Source: Flavobacterium resistens
Lineage (GTDB): Bacteria; Bacteroidota; Bacteroidia; Flavobacteriales; Flavobacteriaceae
DNA length: 64,000 bases
NCBI RefSeq assembly: GCF_900182645.1
Contig: NZ_FXTA01000003.1
Location: forward strand, 248,001-312,000
Direction of reading: 5' to 3'
The translations under genes were made by a program, and so were the position numbers. Positions within the stretch are counted from its first letter, which is position 1; the number at the start of each line of letters is the position of its first letter. The notes beneath the pieces are model-generated. The model searched no databases, was not told where the DNA came from, and worked only from the letters and a program-made list of their open reading frames with translations. This document shows positions 1 to 8,440 of this stretch, in pieces.

Positions 1-1
1 T

Positions 2-391
2 TTCTACGAATTGGCCGGAATTGAATATCCTAAAAATTATAATAACGTAAATACGAATCCGCTTCCGGGGAAAAGTCTGCTTCCTGTTTTATTTGACAAT
101 GTTTCAGAAGTTAACCGAGGCGAACCACTATTCTGGGAAAGAGCAGGAAACAGAGCGGTTCGTGACGGAAAATGGAAATTGGTTTCGATTTATCCTTCTT
201 ACGAATGGGAACTGTATAATTTAGAAACAGATCGTGGTGAAACTACCAATGTTGCACAACAAAATCCGGGAATTGTAAACAAACTTTCGGCATCTTATTT
301 TGAATGGGCAGACCGCACTGGCGTTGTAGAATACAGCAAATTCAGGCTAAAACCGGAGGTAATGCCCGGAGGTGCCTCTCTCAAGAAATAA
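2..391 (+). CDS. Sulfatase (arylsulfatase-type), C-terminal fragment cut by window edge
   Basis: The frame is open from the first bases of the window, so the start and the catalytic domain with the formylglycine site lie outside it. The visible 129 or so residues match the C-terminal subdomain of type I sulfatases: the stretch GNRAVRDGKWKLV followed by WELYNLETDRGETTNVA is the usual conserved end of arylsulfatases. Such enzymes release sulfate from sulfate esters, usually in the periplasm. The gene ends 30 bases before the serine acetyltransferase and reads the same way, so it may share its transcript and feed sulfate to the cysteine genes; that link is inference. The substrate cannot be judged from this fragment. 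Confidence 0.85.
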   Translation, partial: FYELAGIEYPKNYNNVNTNPLPGKSLLPVLFDNVSEVNRGEPLFWERAGNRAVRDGKWKLVSIYPSYEWELYNLETDRGETTNVAQQNPGIVNKLSASYFEWADRTGVVEYSKFRLKPEVMPGGASLKK

Positions 392-421
392 AAACCTTTT
401 TCTAACCATAAAATAATCATT

Positions 422-1243
422 ATGAGTTCATTTTATCAAGAAATAGCAAAACAGCATCATGACTTAGTAATTCTGCCTGAGAAAAAATTAATTCATCAGT
501 TTATAGATGATTTGTTTGTCATCTTATTTTCGAATACCTCAAAATCATTAGAATCTGAAGCAACGATCAAATACAAATTCAATCAGCTGGAAAAACAGTT
601 TGACGAATTAGTTTTGGATTTTTCACCAAAAAGTGACCAAAAACAGCAGACCAAAAACTTTTTTGAAGCGATACCAAAATTGCACAAAAAAGCATTAAAC
701 GATGCTGTAACCATATTTACAAAAGATCCTGCGGCCAAATCTCTGGAAGAAGTGCTATACTCGTATCCTGGTTTTTTCGCTATTGCCGTTTACCGATTTT
801 CTCATCAGCTTTGGGAGCAGGATTTAAAATTATTAGCACGAACAATTTCAGAATATGCTCATATTAAAACGAGCATCGAAATTCATCCCGGTGCACAAAT
901 TGGAAAAGATTTTGCAATCGATCACGGAACAGGAATCGTGATTGGAGAAACAACAATTATTGGCGATAATGTACAAATTTATCAAGGCGTTACACTTGGA
1001 GCTTTGAGTGTAAAAAAAGATGAAGCCTTTATAAAAAGACATCCAACTATTGAAGACAATGTCATTATATATGCCAACAGCACCATTCTTGGTGGTCAAA
1101 CTACAGTTGGAAAAGATTCTATAATTGGCGGAAATGTCTGGCTGACGTATACAATTCCTTCCAATTCTGTTGTATATCATAAAAACGAAATTAAAATCAG
1201 AGATAATAATCCTTTCCCTGCACCCATTTTTTATTCTATTTAA
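422..1243 (+). CDS. cysE: Serine O-acetyltransferase
   Basis: Makes O-acetylserine from serine and acetyl-CoA, the first dedicated step of cysteine synthesis, in the cytoplasm. The 273-residue protein has a helical N-terminal domain (about 1-140) and a left-handed parallel beta-helix of hexapeptide repeats (about 145-245). The expected catalytic histidines are seen in EIHPGAQIG (H155) and [11 protein letters not shown] (H168). Length and layout fit the EpsC-like SAT group. It lies 30 bases after the sulfatase and 14 bases before cysteine synthase, so co-transcription is likely. Acetyltransferase and synthase genes are known companions of Family 2A encapsulin loci, which fits the downstream genes. 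Confidence 0.93.
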   Translation: MSSFYQEIAKQHHDLVILPEKKLIHQFIDDLFVILFSNTSKSLESEATIKYKFNQLEKQFDELVLDFSPKSDQKQQTKNFFEAIPKLHKKALNDAVTIFTKDPAAKSLEEVLYSYPGFFAIAVYRFSHQLWEQDLKLLARTISEYAHIKTSIEIHPGAQIGKDFAIDHGTGIVIGETTIIGDNVQIYQGVTLGALSVKKDEAFIKRHPTIEDNVIIYANSTILGGQTTVGKDSIIGGNVWLTYTIPSNSVVYHKNEIKIRDNNPFPAPIFYSI

Positions 1244-1257
1244 AAATATCAAAACCA

Positions 1258-2169
1258 ATGAAATATCAAAACATTTTAGAAACCATAGGAAACACTCCTC
1301 ACATTCGATTAAATAAACTTTTTAAATCACATGAAGTGTGGATTAAATTGGAAAAATCAAATCCAGGTTCAAGTATTAAAGACCGAATCGCTCTTGCAAT
1401 GATTGAAGATGCAGAACAAAAAGGACTTATAAATCAAGATACTGTAATTATTGAACCAACTTCAGGAAATACCGGAATTGGACTTTCATTAGTTGCAGCC
1501 GTAAAAGGTTATAAAGTGATTGTGGTAATGCCAGAATCGATGAGTATTGAGCGCAGGAGAATTTTGAATGCCTATGGTGCCGAATATGTTTTGACACCGA
1601 GAGAAAAAGGAACTTCGGGCGCAGTTGAAAGAGCAAAGGAACTTGCTTCAACCATTAAAAACTCGTTTCTTCCTTCACAATTTACCAACAAAGCAAATGT
1701 TGAAATACACGAAAAAACAACCGCTCTAGAAATTTTAGCTGATTTTCCAGACGGAATCGATTATCTAATAACCGGAGTTGGAACTGGAGGTCATATTACA
1801 GGAGTTTCAAAAATATTAAAACAACATTTCCCAAATCTTCAAACTTACGCAGTTGAACCAGCCTTATCACCAGTTTTGAGTGGCGGTTTGCCTTCTCCAC
1901 ATCCATTTCAGGGAATTGGAGCTGGATTTATTCCAGAAGTTTTTAATCGCGAATATGTCGATCATATTTTAACAGTTGATAAAAACGAATCGTACAATTT
2001 CACTAAAAAAATAGCCAAAGAAGAAGGAATTTTTGCCGGAATATCGACCGGAGCTGCACTTGCAGCACTATCAAGAAAGCTCAAAGATATTCCTGAAGAT
2101 GCCGTAATTCTAACTTTTAATTATGACACTGGAGAAAGATATTTATCTGTAGATGAGTTATTTGATTAA
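1258..2169 (+). CDS. cysM: Cysteine synthase (O-acetylserine sulfhydrylase)
   Basis: PLP enzyme that replaces the acetyl group of O-acetylserine with sulfide to give cysteine. The 303-residue protein shows the PLP lysine in SSIKDR (K41), the substrate-binding TSGNTG loop (residues 68-73) and the phosphate-binding TGVGTGGH loop; the length is normal for the family. It begins 14 bases after cysE, the classic pairing for the cysteine synthase complex. CysK and CysM types are hard to separate by eye, so the symbol is provisional. In this setting it would supply the cysteine used by the desulfurase encoded downstream. Confidence 0.92.
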   Translation: MKYQNILETIGNTPHIRLNKLFKSHEVWIKLEKSNPGSSIKDRIALAMIEDAEQKGLINQDTVIIEPTSGNTGIGLSLVAAVKGYKVIVVMPESMSIERRRILNAYGAEYVLTPREKGTSGAVERAKELASTIKNSFLPSQFTNKANVEIHEKTTALEILADFPDGIDYLITGVGTGGHITGVSKILKQHFPNLQTYAVEPALSPVLSGGLPSPHPFQGIGAGFIPEVFNREYVDHILTVDKNESYNFTKKIAKEEGIFAGISTGAALAALSRKLKDIPEDAVILTFNYDTGERYLSVDELFD

Positions 2170-2230
2170 AATTATGAATAACTTTAAGCAAGCAAAAAAT
2201 AATTTACAAACCTATTAAAATACCCGAAAA

Positions 2231-3151
2231 ATGGCAGAATCAAAACAACAACAGACCGCATTAGGCGATGTTGCAGCAAGACAACTCGCAATTGCAACAC
2301 GTACAGTACCTCAAATTGGAACAACTTCTCCACGCTGGCTGACACATCTTTTACATTGGACACCGGTCGAATCGGGTGTGTTTCGTTTGAACAAAGTTAA
2401 AAATGCAAATCATATCGAAGTCGATTGTTCTGCACGCGACGAAAGAGTTTTACCAAACACTTTTGTTGATTATGTTGAAAATCCGAGAGAGTATAATCTT
2501 GCTGCCGTACAAACCATTGTAGAAGTTCATACACGTGTTTCTGACTTATACAGCAAACCGTACAACCAGATTTCAGAACAGCTTCGTTTGGCTATAGAAA
2601 CCATTAAAGAACGTCAAGAAAGCGAATTAATCAATAATAAAGATTACGGATTATTAAGCAATGTGGCGCCTTCGCAAATTATAAAAACACGTACTGGTGC
2701 GCCAACTCCAGATGATTTAGACGAATTGCTGACTAAAGTTTGGAAAGAACCAGGTTTCTTTTTATTGCATCCGCTGGCAATTGCCGCTTTTGGACGCGAA
2801 TGTACGCGCAGAGGTGTTCCACCACCAACAATCTCTTTATTTGGATCTCAGTTTTTAACTTGGAGAGGAATTCCGCTTATCCCATCTGATAAATTGCCGA
2901 TTGTCAAAGGAAAATCAAAAATCATTTTATTACGTACCGGCGAAAGCCGTCAAGGTGTAATCGGGTTAATTCAGCCGGGATTACAAGGTGAGCAGTCTCC
3001 AGGATTATCAGTCCGTTTTATGGGAATTAATGAAAAAGCGATTGCTTCATACTTGGTTTCACTTTATTGTTCTTTAGCTATTTTGGTTGATGATGCCATC
3101 GCTGTTTTAGAAGATGTCGAAATAGGAAAGTATCATGAGTACAAATACTAA
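2231..3151 (+). CDS. Family 2A encapsulin shell protein (SrpI-like)
   Basis: HK97-fold protein that self-assembles into a protein nanocompartment. The 306 residues follow the strongly conserved Family 2A pattern: LGDVAARQLA near the start, SPRWLTHLLHW (33-43), NTFVDYVENPREY, IKERQESELINN (125-136), a TGAPTPDDLDELL block (155-167), KEPGFFLLHP, FGRECTRRGVPPPT (187-200) and GLSVRFMGINEKAIASYL near the end. The cyanobacterial relative SrpI, a sulfur-starvation protein, packages a cysteine desulfurase. Here the stop overlaps the start of exactly such an enzyme by 17 bases, implying translational coupling and shell-cargo partnership. There is no cyclic-nucleotide-binding insertion, which separates it from Family 2B. 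The identification rests on recalled family sequence, not on a search. Confidence 0.95.
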   Translation: MAESKQQQTALGDVAARQLAIATRTVPQIGTTSPRWLTHLLHWTPVESGVFRLNKVKNANHIEVDCSARDERVLPNTFVDYVENPREYNLAAVQTIVEVHTRVSDLYSKPYNQISEQLRLAIETIKERQESELINNKDYGLLSNVAPSQIIKTRTGAPTPDDLDELLTKVWKEPGFFLLHPLAIAAFGRECTRRGVPPPTISLFGSQFLTWRGIPLIPSDKLPIVKGKSKIILLRTGESRQGVIGLIQPGLQGEQSPGLSVRFMGINEKAIASYLVSLYCSLAILVDDAIAVLEDVEIGKYHEYKY

Positions 3152-5066
3152 CCCAGACGGATTACCAAACATTGACGATTTGCAGTTTTTAGCAAACGAA
3201 CTGTTCAGTGCACTGCCAAATGAATTTCCAAAAGAAATTTCATTGAGTCCAGATAAAGCTGAACATCCTCGTGCGACAAAAATTGCAGAAACACTTTTGC
3301 ATGCTGGCGGTGCCAATATTTTAACGCCGTTTTCTGCGCAAAGTCCGTTAAATGTAAATCTGGCTCCACCTTCGTTTAGCGGTTTTGGAGGTTCTCCAGC
3401 AAGTGCTTCTCAAAGTTCCAGTGCCTCGGCTTTGTATCCAAACGCTGGTGCAGGTTTTGATCCTAAATATGGCATCCCTTCTTCTGGAATTCCTGAAGAT
3501 AACGGACTAAATATTAATAATCCGCAGACTGGATTTTATGATATCAATTTAAAAAACAGCAGATCACCACAGCTTAATGAAGAATCGTTGTTTTCATCGC
3601 TGTTTTTAAATGATCAATATTTGCCTTTTCAAAGCGAAAATTCTTCTTTTGAAAACGAGTTGAAAATAGCTTTAGAAACGGTTGATACTTTTTTTAGAAA
3701 GCGAAATGATTTTCCGTCAAGCGGAAGTGAACTCCAAAACTCGTATTATTTTTTAGATCAGAATCCGTTTGCTTTTGATTCTAAAAACACCAATGCAATT
3801 GTGGGAAGTTCCTTTGGAACAAATCCATTAAGTGGTAGTACAAATTCAGCTTTTAATGCCGAATTAATCAAAAAAGATTTTCCTATTTTGAGTGAAACTG
3901 TAAACGGAAAACCTTTAATATGGTTTGATAATGCAGCAACAACTCAAAAACCAAAATCGGTTATCGATCGCATTGCGTATTTCTATGAGCATGAAAATTC
4001 GAATATTCATCGTGCAGCGCATGAATTAGCAGCGCGCGCATCTGACGCTTATGAAGCTGCTCGCGAAAAAGTGAAAACGTTTTTAAATGCCGGTTCAGTA
4101 AATGAAATTGTTTTTGTTCGCGGTGCAACTGAAGGAATAAATTTAGTAGCTTCAACTTGGGGCGATCAAAATTTAAATTCTGGTGATGAGATTATTGTAA
4201 GTAATCTGGAGCATCATGCAAATATAGTTCCGTGGAAAAGATTAGCCGATAAAAAAGGTTTGAAATTACGAGTAATTCCAGTCGATGATGACGGTCAGAT
4301 TTTGCTTGATGAATATGCAAAATTGCTGAATTCAAAAACACGTTTAGTGGCTTTTACGCAAGTTTCAAATGCATTAGGAACTGTAACTCCAGCAAAAAAA
4401 ATAACTGAAATGGCTCATGCAGCAGGTGCAAAAGTCTTAATTGACGGCGCACAATCTGTTTCACACATGAAAGTTGATGTTCAGGATTTAAATCCGGACT
4501 GGTTAGTTTTTTCTGGACATAAATTATTTGGTCCAACCGGAATTGGCGCTTTGTACGGAAAAGAAGATTTATTGAACGAAATGCAGCCGTATCAATCGGG
4601 CGGAAATATGATTCAGGATGTAACTTTTGAGGAAATCAAATACCACAAAGCTCCTAATCGTTTTGAAGCCGGAACCGGAAATATCGCCGATGCAATTGGT
4701 CTTGGTGCCGCAATTGACTACGTAACGAAACTCGGAATTGAACAAATTGGACAGTATGAGCATTATTTATTAGAATATGCAACAAGGCTTCTTAAAGAAA
4801 TTCCAGGTGTACGTTTAATCGGAACTGCAAAAGACAAAGCAAGTGTATTATCTTTTAATTTGCAAGGCTATACAAATGACCAAGTTGGTCAGGCATTAAA
4901 CAAAGAAGGTGTTGCGGTAAGAACCGGACATCATTGTGCTCAGCCAATTTTGCGACGAATGGGAGTTGAAACAACGGTGCGTCCGTCATTGGCATTTTAC
5001 AATACCACTCAAGATGTTGATACTTTTATCAAAACTTTGTGGGAACTGAAAAAAGTCAAATTTTAA
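3135..5066 (+). CDS. Cysteine desulfurase with long N-terminal encapsulin-loading domain
   Basis: Type II (SufS-like) PLP cysteine desulfurase that removes sulfur from cysteine as an enzyme persulfide. The catalytic domain spans about residues 240-643: FDNAATTQKP at 264-273, histidines H360/H361 in NLEHHAN, PLP lysine K463 in SGHKLFG and catalytic cysteine C601 in RTGHHCAQP. The first 240 residues are extra relative to ordinary SufS (about 405 residues). They are rich in Ser, Asn, Pro and Gly and look disordered, with islands LQFLANELFSAL (16-27), YGIPSSGIPE (112-121), GFYDINL (133-139) and YYFLD (204-208). The first island resembles the LARLANEFF-type motif known from Family 2A cargo. The ATG lies inside the end of the shell gene. 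A SufS acting in Fe-S assembly is the alternative role, but no suf genes flank it. Confidence 0.95.
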   Translation: MSTNTNPDGLPNIDDLQFLANELFSALPNEFPKEISLSPDKAEHPRATKIAETLLHAGGANILTPFSAQSPLNVNLAPPSFSGFGGSPASASQSSSASALYPNAGAGFDPKYGIPSSGIPEDNGLNINNPQTGFYDINLKNSRSPQLNEESLFSSLFLNDQYLPFQSENSSFENELKIALETVDTFFRKRNDFPSSGSELQNSYYFLDQNPFAFDSKNTNAIVGSSFGTNPLSGSTNSAFNAELIKKDFPILSETVNGKPLIWFDNAATTQKPKSVIDRIAYFYEHENSNIHRAAHELAARASDAYEAAREKVKTFLNAGSVNEIVFVRGATEGINLVASTWGDQNLNSGDEIIVSNLEHHANIVPWKRLADKKGLKLRVIPVDDDGQILLDEYAKLLNSKTRLVAFTQVSNALGTVTPAKKITEMAHAAGAKVLIDGAQSVSHMKVDVQDLNPDWLVFSGHKLFGPTGIGALYGKEDLLNEMQPYQSGGNMIQDVTFEEIKYHKAPNRFEAGTGNIADAIGLGAAIDYVTKLGIEQIGQYEHYLLEYATRLLKEIPGVRLIGTAKDKASVLSFNLQGYTNDQVGQALNKEGVAVRTGHHCAQPILRRMGVETTVRPSLAFYNTTQDVDTFIKTLWELKKVKF

Positions 5067-5133
5067 AAATACTGAGATTAAATTCTCTACTTGAATAATT
5101 ACTTTTTTTGATATTTTAAGTAATTATACCCAA

Positions 5134-5170
5134 AAGCGATTGTTTTCCTGAACAGTCGCTTTTTTTTTTA
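5134..5170 (+). terminator. Rho-independent terminator closing the encapsulin operon
   Basis: GCGATTGTT and AACAGTCGC form a nine-pair stem with one G-T wobble around a short loop, followed by a run of at least nine T. It lies about 70 bases after the desulfurase stop and separates the sulfur operon from the SusC/SusD genes. Confidence 0.85.
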
Positions 5171-5445
5171 TTAACAAATTAATCAAATTCTTTTATAAAT
5201 ATCTACCGCAACTAGTACTTTCTCCTTTTTTATGTTAATTCTTAATACATACAACTAAAACAGAACCAATCAATTAAACATTAATCACATTACCCCTTAA
5301 ATTTTTACAAAATAAAAGTATTTGAGCACCAATTGTTACAAATATTACAAAAATGAAGTTATGTGTTATTTTTAATGTTAAAAAGAGGTTTCAACTTAAC
5401 ATAAATTTAAGATATTTGAAAGAACTAATTTAAACACAATAAAAA
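5171..5445. other. Intergenic leader before the SusC gene
   Basis: Very A+T-rich non-coding stretch between the terminator and the SusC start. It should hold the promoter of the SusC/SusD operon, but I found no clean TAnnTTTG element and no open frame worth reporting. The repeated TTACAAA words near 5336-5351 are the only visible pattern. Confidence 0.5.
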
Positions 5446-8430
5446 ATGAAAATTAATTTAAAACATTTTTTTTGGCTATTGCTCGTTTTGAGTGTGCAAA
5501 TAGCTGTGGCTCAAGGAGGGGCAATTTCTGGTACAGTTACTGACAATAAGGGTGTTCCCATTCCAGGAGTAAATATTGTTCTCAAAGGAACAAATGTCAG
5601 TACACAAACTGATTTTGATGGAAATTTTAAAATTCAGGCCAAAACTGGCGATATTTTAGTAGCTAGTTATGTTAGTTTTGCTACTATTGAAGTCAAAGCT
5701 TCTAATTCAATGACAATTAAAATGGTTGAAACTCAAAATGAGCTGGAAGCCGTTCTTGTTGTGGGTTACGGTACACAATCAAAAAAGAATTTAACCGATA
5801 ATATAGCTCGTGTAACAGCAAAAGATATTCAGCAAGTACCTGTTGCTAACGTACAAAATGCCTTAGTTGGTAAATTAGCCGGTGTACAGATTACACAAAC
5901 AAATGGTAAAGTTGAAGGAGGAATGAATATTAGGGTTCGTGGAGCTGCGAGTATAAGCGCCAGCACACAGCCTTTGTATGTTTTAGATGGTATTCCGCTT
6001 ATCACAGATGATGAGTCTAGCAATGGAGCACCAACAAATCCATTGTTGACCTTAAGCCCAAATGAAATTGAATCAATTGATGTTTTAAAAGATGCTTCTT
6101 CTGCAGCAATTTACGGAGCTCGTGGAGCTAATGGAGTTGTCATCATTACAACTAAAAAAGGTAAAGAAGGGAAAGGAAATTTCTCTTTAAACTTCTCTCA
6201 GGGTATCAGTGAAGCCACTCACACGAAAAAATTTCTGAATGCTAAACAATATGTAGAATTACTACAGGAAGCTGGACGAAATGTTGATGATTTAGAATCT
6301 GTCGAAGATGAATTGGAATATTTATCTCAAGGAACAGATTGGAGAAACGGAGAAATCGATACGAATTGGCAAGATATCGCTTTACGCACAGGTTATACTA
6401 CTGATGCCGATTTTTCTGTATCTGGAGGTGACGACAAAACAAAATATTTCTTTGCAGGAGCTTACAATAATACTACGGGAATAGTTGACAGCAATGATTT
6501 AGAAAGAATAACAGCGAGATCAAACGTATCTCATAAAATTACAGACCATTTTACGGCCGGAATGAATATTGGTTTTTCCAGATCAGTTATCAATAGGGTT
6601 CAAGATGACAATTCATTCTCTACTCCTATGCAATCTCTAGCTCAGGCTCCAATTTCGCAAGCGAGATTAGAAGATGGAACTCCAAATCCAAATACTGAGT
6701 ATGTCAATTATTTATTAGCAAAAGACAATACTTCTTGGAAAACTATTATGAGAAGAGTTACAGGAAAAATATTCGGAGAATTAAAACTGGTAAAAGACTT
6801 GAAATTCAATTCTGATTTTGCTTATGACTTATTAACTCAGACTGAGGATTACTGGCAAGGCAAAAATGCTCCTTTTATGGCAACTGACGGAGCTGTATTT
6901 GCAACTTCTGTAAACACTGAAAGTTATATTTTCAGTAATTACTTTACGTATGATCTTACTTTTGCTGAAAACCACACTATAAATGCTGTTGCCGGCATGG
7001 AATTCAATAAATACAACAGAAGATACCAAGATGTAAATAGTATTTATTTTCCAAATGACAGTTTTCATACTGTTGATGGTGGTGCAGAAGTTAATGAAGG
7101 ACATGGTAGCGAAACGGATTATGCCTTTGTTTCTCAATTTGGGCGTTTCAATTATAGCTTCAAAAATAAATATCTTTTCAAAGCAAGTATTCGTCGCGAT
7201 GGATCATCTCGCTTTGGAAAAAATGAAAGATTTGCGGTTTTCCCTGCATTTTCTGCCGGTTGGGTTATGTCGCAGGAAGAATTCTTAAAAGACAATACTG
7301 TTTTAAGTTATTTAAAATTAAAAGCAAGCTGGGGTAAGGTAGGAAATGCTGAAGTTGGTAACTTCGCGTCACGACAATTATACAGACCTAGTTCTTACAA
7401 CTTAAAATCTGGATTGACTTTTAGCCAAGCTGGAAATGACAACCTTACTTGGGAAAAATCTTCTCAAACAGATGTTGGTATTGAGGCTGGATTCCTCAAC
7501 AAAATTAATTTAGAAGTCGATTACTATGACAAACGTACTGATGGTCTTCTTTTTGCAAAACCTTTGGCTTTAAGTTCAGGCGCTACATCAATCAACACAA
7601 ACATTGGAGAAATAAAAAGCAGCGGGTTTGAATTCACTTTGAACACAAAAAATGTTGAAACAGAAAAATTCAAATGGACTACAAGTTTTAACCTTACGAC
7701 AAACAACTCAAAAGTAAAGTCACTGCCTAACAACAATACTGATGTTATTACAAGTTATAACATCAATCGTGTTGGAGAAAACATTTCATCATTTTATTTA
7801 GTTGAATACGCGGGCGTTGATCCTGCAAACGGAGATGCACTTTTTGTAAAAAACACTGTAAATGCTGATGGAAGTCTTGACAAAAGTACTACTAACGATT
7901 ACAGTGAAGCCAAAAGAATCGTAGCTGGAAATCCTTTCCCAACTTTAATGTCTGGATTGACCAATACGATTAATTATAAAAATTTTGACTTTAACTTTAC
8001 ATTTCAAGGCGAATGGGGAGCTAGTATTTATAACTCAGCTGGTATATATATGTCGACAGCAGCAGATTATTTTGATAACCAAACCGCAGATCAGCTAAAT
8101 CGTTGGCAAAATCCAGGTGATATCACAAATGTGCCTCAGGCAAGATTTGGAGGCTCAAACGGAACACAAGAATCTACTCGTTATCTAGACAAAGCCGATT
8201 TTATTCGTTTACGTAACGTTACATTAGGTTATTCTTTACCTAAAGAAACTGTACAAAAAGCAGGAATGAGTAATTTAAGAATTTATTTTACAGCTGTAAA
8301 CTTGCTTACTTTTACAAATTATGAAGGAACAGATCCAGAAGCAAGAAGAGATGACACAGGAATTGGAGAAGATTTTTACTCTGCCCCACCTGCAAGAACT
8401 ATGGCAATTGGAGTAAATATTAATTTTTAA
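5446..8430 (+). CDS. SusC/RagA family TonB-linked outer membrane transporter
   Basis: TonB-dependent outer membrane channel that imports a ligand captured by its SusD partner. The 994-residue protein has a signal peptide (about 1-23, ending AVAQ), a carboxypeptidase-D-like beta-sandwich (about 27-95, with PGVNIVLKGTN and TDFDGNFKI), the SusC signature LVVGYGTQSKKNLT (104-117), a plug (about 125-238, ending GANGVVIITTKKG) and a C-terminal beta-barrel. Length is normal. The SusD gene starts 10 bases after the stop. No glycoside hydrolase is linked, so a classical polysaccharide locus is not evident. The nearby sulfatase and cysteine genes raise the possibility of a sulfated or sulfur-containing ligand, which is inference only. 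Confidence 0.95.
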   Translation: MKINLKHFFWLLLVLSVQIAVAQGGAISGTVTDNKGVPIPGVNIVLKGTNVSTQTDFDGNFKIQAKTGDILVASYVSFATIEVKASNSMTIKMVETQNELEAVLVVGYGTQSKKNLTDNIARVTAKDIQQVPVANVQNALVGKLAGVQITQTNGKVEGGMNIRVRGAASISASTQPLYVLDGIPLITDDESSNGAPTNPLLTLSPNEIESIDVLKDASSAAIYGARGANGVVIITTKKGKEGKGNFSLNFSQGISEATHTKKFLNAKQYVELLQEAGRNVDDLESVEDELEYLSQGTDWRNGEIDTNWQDIALRTGYTTDADFSVSGGDDKTKYFFAGAYNNTTGIVDSNDLERITARSNVSHKITDHFTAGMNIGFSRSVINRVQDDNSFSTPMQSLAQAPISQARLEDGTPNPNTEYVNYLLAKDNTSWKTIMRRVTGKIFGELKLVKDLKFNSDFAYDLLTQTEDYWQGKNAPFMATDGAVFATSVNTESYIFSNYFTYDLTFAENHTINAVAGMEFNKYNRRYQDVNSIYFPNDSFHTVDGGAEVNEGHGSETDYAFVSQFGRFNYSFKNKYLFKASIRRDGSSRFGKNERFAVFPAFSAGWVMSQEEFLKDNTVLSYLKLKASWGKVGNAEVGNFASRQLYRPSSYNLKSGLTFSQAGNDNLTWEKSSQTDVGIEAGFLNKINLEVDYYDKRTDGLLFAKPLALSSGATSINTNIGEIKSSGFEFTLNTKNVETEKFKWTTSFNLTTNNSKVKSLPNNNTDVITSYNINRVGENISSFYLVEYAGVDPANGDALFVKNTVNADGSLDKSTTNDYSEAKRIVAGNPFPTLMSGLTNTINYKNFDFNFTFQGEWGASIYNSAGIYMSTAADYFDNQTADQLNRWQNPGDITNVPQARFGGSNGTQESTRYLDKADFIRLRNVTLGYSLPKETVQKAGMSNLRIYFTAVNLLTFTNYEGTDPEARRDDTGIGEDFYSAPPARTMAIGVNINF

Positions 8431-8440
8431 AAAGAACAAA

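Noticed and set aside
2231..3151. Shell protein considered as a phage major capsid protein (HK97 fold)
   Set aside because: The sequence follows Family 2A encapsulins, the neighbours are cysteine genes, and no phage genes are present.
3135..5066. Desulfurase considered as ordinary SufS of the Fe-S assembly operon
   Set aside because: No sufB, sufC, sufD or sufE genes flank it, and the long N-terminal extension and overlap with the shell gene point to encapsulated cargo.
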